Shown: positions 7,767 to 10,761 of the stretch, piece by piece
How the letters are laid out: every line of letters begins with the position of its first letter
Numbering within the stretch: position 1 is the stretch's first letter
DNA from: Thermodesulfobacteriota bacterium
GTDB lineage: Bacteria > Desulfobacterota > DSM-4660 > Desulfatiglandales > Desulfatiglandaceae
DNA length: 10,761 nt
Direction of reading: 5' to 3'
NCBI GenBank assembly: GCA_028278625.1
Contig: JANQDY010000181.1
Location: 1 to 10,761 of the forward strand
The notes under the pieces: model-generated
The model's database searches: none
Told to the model about the DNA's origin: nothing
The model's input: the letters and a program-made list of their open reading frames with translations, nothing else
Position numbers and translations under genes: made by a program

Positions 7767-9974
7767 TTGGCCATGAAACGCACAAAAGCTATCGCTTTAG
7801 GCATTATCGGCGTCATTCTGATCGCCGCCTTGGGCCTTCTCACCCTGAAAACCGATGCCGATCTTCGGCCGGTGCCCAAATCCCTCAGTTTTGAAAAGAG
7901 CCACATCCGCAAGGTGCAAATCCTTGACCGGCACGGCACACCCCTTACCATAACATATCAGAACCATTGGAACATTCACGATTATTTCCCCCTTCATAGG
8001 ATCCCGCCCTTCCTTCAAAAGGCCTTTGTCATTTCAGAAGACAAGCGATTCTATGAACACAGAGGCGTCGACCGGCGGGCCCGCTTCATGGCCCTCTTGC
8101 AGAATATTAGATCATTTCGGGCCGTAAGAGGCGCCAGCACCATTACCGAACAGGTGGTACGCCTCTGGCGGCCGCGCCCCCGCACCCTTTGGTCCCGTTG
8201 GCTGGAGGGATTTGAAGCGCGGCGTTTCGAAAACGTCTTTTCTAAAGAGCAAATTCTGGAATGCTACCTCAATCAAGTGCCTTATTTCGCGAGAAGACGT
8301 GGCGTGGCACAAGCAGCCCGGTACTATTTCGATCGGGATCTCGACACCTTGAGCCGAAAGGAGATGCTGGCCCTGGCAGTAATGGTGCGGGCTCCCGGCC
8401 GTCTGAATCCCCACAAGGACGTTAAATGCCTTGAGACGCCCATTCTTCGGCTTGCCGGAAAGATGTTTCAGACCAAGGCGCTTAGCAATACGGAAATGGA
8501 TGATATCAAGGAAATGCCCCTTGAAGTCAGAAAACCGCCCTTTGACCCGAACGCCGCCCATTTCGTACAGCACCTTTATAATTCGGCATTTCTTTCCCGG
8601 GAAGCGCCATCGCCTCGATTGCGCACCACCTTAGACGCACCCCTTCAAAAGAAGGTTCAACACATCCTCGATCAGAGGTTGTGCCACCTGACGACCAAAG
8701 GCATTCGCAACGGCGCTGTACTGGTTGTGGACCATAAAAATGGCGAAATCCTGGCCTGGGTGAACGGGGGCTCATCAACCGGCAAGATTCCGGAAAGCTG
8801 GATCGACGGAATTACGACCCCCCGGCAGCCCGGTTCCACCCTCAAACCGTTTTTGTATGCCCTTGCCCTTGAAAAGGGATGGACCGCCGCCACCCGTATC
8901 GACGATCTCCCGCTGGCGGCGCCCGTGGGCCATGGACTCCACTCTTATCAAAACTACAGCCGAACCCATTACAGCGCCCTCCCCCTTCGCCAGGCCCTTG
9001 GAAACTCCCTCAACACGCCTGCCGTGCGTACCATTCAGTTTGTAGGGGTCGGCACATTTCTCGGCCGCCTAAAACAGCTTGGCATCGCCAACCTGTATCA
9101 ACATCCCGATCACTACGGAGAAGGGCTGGCACTGGGAAACGGTGAAATAACCCTTCTCGAACTGATAAGGGCATATTCGGTCCTGGCCAACCGGGGCGTC
9201 TACAAATCCTTTAGAACCATCATGGAAGAGACTGCCGGAAAGAAGATGGAGAGGCAGGTATTTTCACCTGAGACTGCGTCCCTCATGGGCAATATTCTGA
9301 GCGATCCCAATGCGCGAAAACTGGAATTCGGCGGGGGCAGCCTTCTCCGGTTTCCCCTTCAGACAGCCGTTAAGACGGGCACTTCCAGCGATTACAGAGA
9401 TGCCTGGGCAGTCGGGTATAATGATCACTTTACGGTGGGTGTGTGGATGGGGAACCTGGACCGGCGTCCCTCCTTCGGGGTGACCGGCGCTTCCGGTCCC
9501 GCTCTTGTTTTAAGGAGCGTCTTTGCCGAGCTGAACCGCAACCGGGAGACTCGCCCGCTCTATCTAAGCCCATGGCTCAGGAAACGGAACATCTGTCGTG
9601 AGACCGGCGAACCGGATGACGGGGAATGCGCCACGGTCAGCGAATGGTTTATACCCGGAACCGAACCGGAAAGAGGACCATCCATCGAACGGCCAAAAAA
9701 ACGACCCTATCTCAAGCGACCCACCCGCGGATTGCAGCTGGCCATGGACCCGCGCATTCCCGATGCACACGAAGCGTTTCAATTTCAAATGGCGAACCTG
9801 CCAAAGGACGCGAAAGTCAACTGGTATGTGGACGGCAAACGGTTCGTCACCACCAGGGAACCCAACTCCCTCTGGCCCCTTTCAAAGGGGACCCACCGGG
9901 TTGTGGCCAGAGTGTGGTCAAAGGATTCAGATTCTCCCGTTGAGACAGCCCCCGTTAACTTTGTGGTAAAGTAG
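7767..9974 (+). CDS. pbpC: Penicillin-binding protein 1C, bifunctional glycosyltransferase/transpeptidase
   Basis: This 735-residue inner-membrane protein builds and crosslinks peptidoglycan in the periplasm (E. coli PbpC is 770 residues). A membrane anchor lies at about 8-27. The GT51 glycosyltransferase domain covers about 75-220. Its first catalytic glutamate is E91 in EDKRFYEHRGVD, and the likely second one is E147, placed by spacing to the SK-x-x-ILE-x-YLN motif. Motif II reads GASTITEQ at 122-129, with E128 where Q or M is usual. The transpeptidase domain has all three active-site motifs: STLK (S357, K360), SLN (S414, N416) and KTGTS (from K536). Next comes a PBP1C-type linker with a cysteine pair (C610, C621) and WFIPG. 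A C-terminal BiPBP_C domain occupies about 652-735, with NWYVDG and a KGTHRV segment. The start is TTG 7767 by ribosome-site spacing; ATG 7773 would shorten it by two residues. It lies 11 bases after the macroglobulin gene and is almost certainly co-expressed with it. Confidence 0.95.
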   Translation: MAMKRTKAIALGIIGVILIAALGLLTLKTDADLRPVPKSLSFEKSHIRKVQILDRHGTPLTITYQNHWNIHDYFPLHRIPPFLQKAFVISEDKRFYEHRGVDRRARFMALLQNIRSFRAVRGASTITEQVVRLWRPRPRTLWSRWLEGFEARRFENVFSKEQILECYLNQVPYFARRRGVAQAARYYFDRDLDTLSRKEMLALAVMVRAPGRLNPHKDVKCLETPILRLAGKMFQTKALSNTEMDDIKEMPLEVRKPPFDPNAAHFVQHLYNSAFLSREAPSPRLRTTLDAPLQKKVQHILDQRLCHLTTKGIRNGAVLVVDHKNGEILAWVNGGSSTGKIPESWIDGITTPRQPGSTLKPFLYALALEKGWTAATRIDDLPLAAPVGHGLHSYQNYSRTHYSALPLRQALGNSLNTPAVRTIQFVGVGTFLGRLKQLGIANLYQHPDHYGEGLALGNGEITLLELIRAYSVLANRGVYKSFRTIMEETAGKKMERQVFSPETASLMGNILSDPNARKLEFGGGSLLRFPLQTAVKTGTSSDYRDAWAVGYNDHFTVGVWMGNLDRRPSFGVTGASGPALVLRSVFAELNRNRETRPLYLSPWLRKRNICRETGEPDDGECATVSEWFIPGTEPERGPSIERPKKRPYLKRPTRGLQLAMDPRIPDAHEAFQFQMANLPKDAKVNWYVDGKRFVTTREPNSLWPLSKGTHRVVARVWSKDSDSPVETAPVNFVVK

Positions 9975-10091
9975 ATCCCTTTGAGCTATGATGGCACAAA
10001 AAATTCTCTCAACCGCGGAATTTTATAAACGGCTCGCAGCATTTTTTGCCCCATGAGACGGTTTAATAAACTCATGCGCCCAGCTATAATA
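9975..10091 (+). other. AT-rich gap between pbpC and the next gene
   Basis: No clear terminator or complete promoter is visible. A weak AT-rich inverted repeat pairs AAAATTC at 10000-10006 with GAATTTT at 10018-10024. A T6 run at 10042-10047 has no good stem before it. TATAAA at 10024-10029 and TATAAT at 10085-10090 lack convincing -35 partners. With no firm terminator, read-through from pbpC into the next gene is plausible. Confidence 0.4.
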
Positions 10092-10761
10092 ATGAAACAC
10101 CTTCAACCTGTTCGTCTCGGGGTTTTCATTCTGATCCTTTTCTTCCCAATCATTGCCATCGCCTCTCCTGCGAACAAATCCATTTCCCACACCCCGGCAT
10201 CTCGAACATCTTCACCGCTAACCCCCGCAGAACTCTATTCCGGTGAACTTCTGGCCTATCTCATGGAGGTGGTTCTGGGCCGGGCCGGCCAGCCTGAATC
10301 AAGGGCCCCCTGGCGGGTTCGGGCCATGGATGAGCCCCTGGATTTCCGCCGCATCGTGAAAACCTTGACGGATCCTGAAAAGAACCGCCTCGATTACATG
10401 GTACTGGATCCCAATATTCTGGATCTGAGTCAGGTTCTGTACCATTACGATGAGCGTCTGAGTCTTTATAAAGGAGACTACGGTGTTACAAGCGTTTTTC
10501 CGGCGCCTCAAATTCTGGCGCTTCGGCTTTTCATCCTTAAGAAAATAAATGCCGGCGAAAAAATCCATCTGGATGCATTTATCGAACGGGAAAAGGAGTT
10601 GCTGAACGACGCCTATCGGCCCACGGAAGATGATTTGGCCGCAACGGGCCTTTCCAATGAGGAAATGCAATTCTTGCGGCATGTCTTTCTAAGTGACCCT
10701 GCCTTTTATCGCTATCTCACCTGCCCGTTTCTGGTGAAAGGACTTGAAAAAACCGGCATCC
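10092..10761 (+). CDS. Exported protein of unknown function, N-terminal part
   Basis: An open frame continues past the right edge, with 223 complete codons visible. Using the ATG at 10092, residues 1-24 form a clear signal peptide: MKH start, hydrophobic core GVFILILFFPII, likely cleavage AIA-SP. No cysteine is present near the cleavage site, so it is not an obvious lipoprotein. A short S/T/P-rich linker follows. The remainder is mostly charged and probably helical, with stretches such as FIEREKELLNDAY and LSNEEMQFLRHVFLSD. I recognise no family or catalytic motif. In-frame ATGs at 10053 and 10074 are alternatives; none of the three has a good ribosome site, and 10092 gives the most normal signal peptide. 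An in-frame stop at 10026 limits the start. Its position after the macroglobulin/PBP1C pair suggests a periplasmic or cell-envelope role, which is inference only. Confidence 0.75.
   Translation, partial: MKHLQPVRLGVFILILFFPIIAIASPANKSISHTPASRTSSPLTPAELYSGELLAYLMEVVLGRAGQPESRAPWRVRAMDEPLDFRRIVKTLTDPEKNRLDYMVLDPNILDLSQVLYHYDERLSLYKGDYGVTSVFPAPQILALRLFILKKINAGEKIHLDAFIEREKELLNDAYRPTEDDLAATGLSNEEMQFLRHVFLSDPAFYRYLTCPFLVKGLEKTGI

Noticed and set aside
10000..10024. Inverted repeat AAAATTC/GAATTTT as a terminator after pbpC
   Set aside because: The stem is seven pairs and almost all A-T with an 11-base loop, and no separate T run follows. It is too weak to call a terminator.
10085..10090. A perfect TATAAT -10 box just before the last gene
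   Set aside because: The matching -35 position (TTTAAT at 10062-10067) is poor, and transcription would start inside the coding region beyond the ATG at 10092.

Overview
The window carries five protein-coding genes, all on the + strand. They look chromosomal and tightly packed, and read like a Gram-negative proteobacterium. Three genes make exported proteins that need an outer membrane or periplasm: an outer-membrane beta-barrel tail, a periplasmic alpha-2-macroglobulin and a bifunctional PBP1C. The moderately GC-rich coding style and the divergent sequences would suit a Desulfobacterota-type (deltaproteobacterial) organism. That placement is an impression, not a demonstrated assignment. I see no insertion sequences, CRISPR repeats, tRNA/rRNA genes or phage genes.

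Layout: positions 2-334 are the C-terminal end of an outer-membrane beta-barrel protein ending in phenylalanine. A 198-base gap follows, with a strong two-part stem-loop (370-424) and then a sigma70-like promoter (431-458). rmuC (533-1870) is a membrane-anchored coiled-coil protein with a nuclease-like domain. After only 53 bases, which include a small hairpin, comes a 1943-residue bacterial alpha-2-macroglobulin (1924-7755) with an intact CxEQ thioester motif. A bifunctional penicillin-binding protein 1C (7767-9974) follows 11 bases later. After a 117-base AT-rich gap, an exported protein I do not recognise (from 10092) runs off the right edge.

How the genes may work together: the alpha-2-macroglobulin/PBP1C pair is the known yfhM-pbpC module of many Gram-negative bacteria. 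The macroglobulin is thought to trap foreign proteases that enter the periplasm, while PBP1C patches the peptidoglycan. In this window rmuC sits directly upstream in the same orientation, and an uncharacterised exported protein sits directly downstream. All four could share the promoter before rmuC. The less ordinary points are the missing lipobox on the macroglobulin, its long N-terminal region, unusual substitutions in the PBP1C glycosyltransferase motifs, and the unknown fourth gene. I did not find convincing evidence of an entirely new system. The best candidate for undescribed biology is the exported protein at the right edge.
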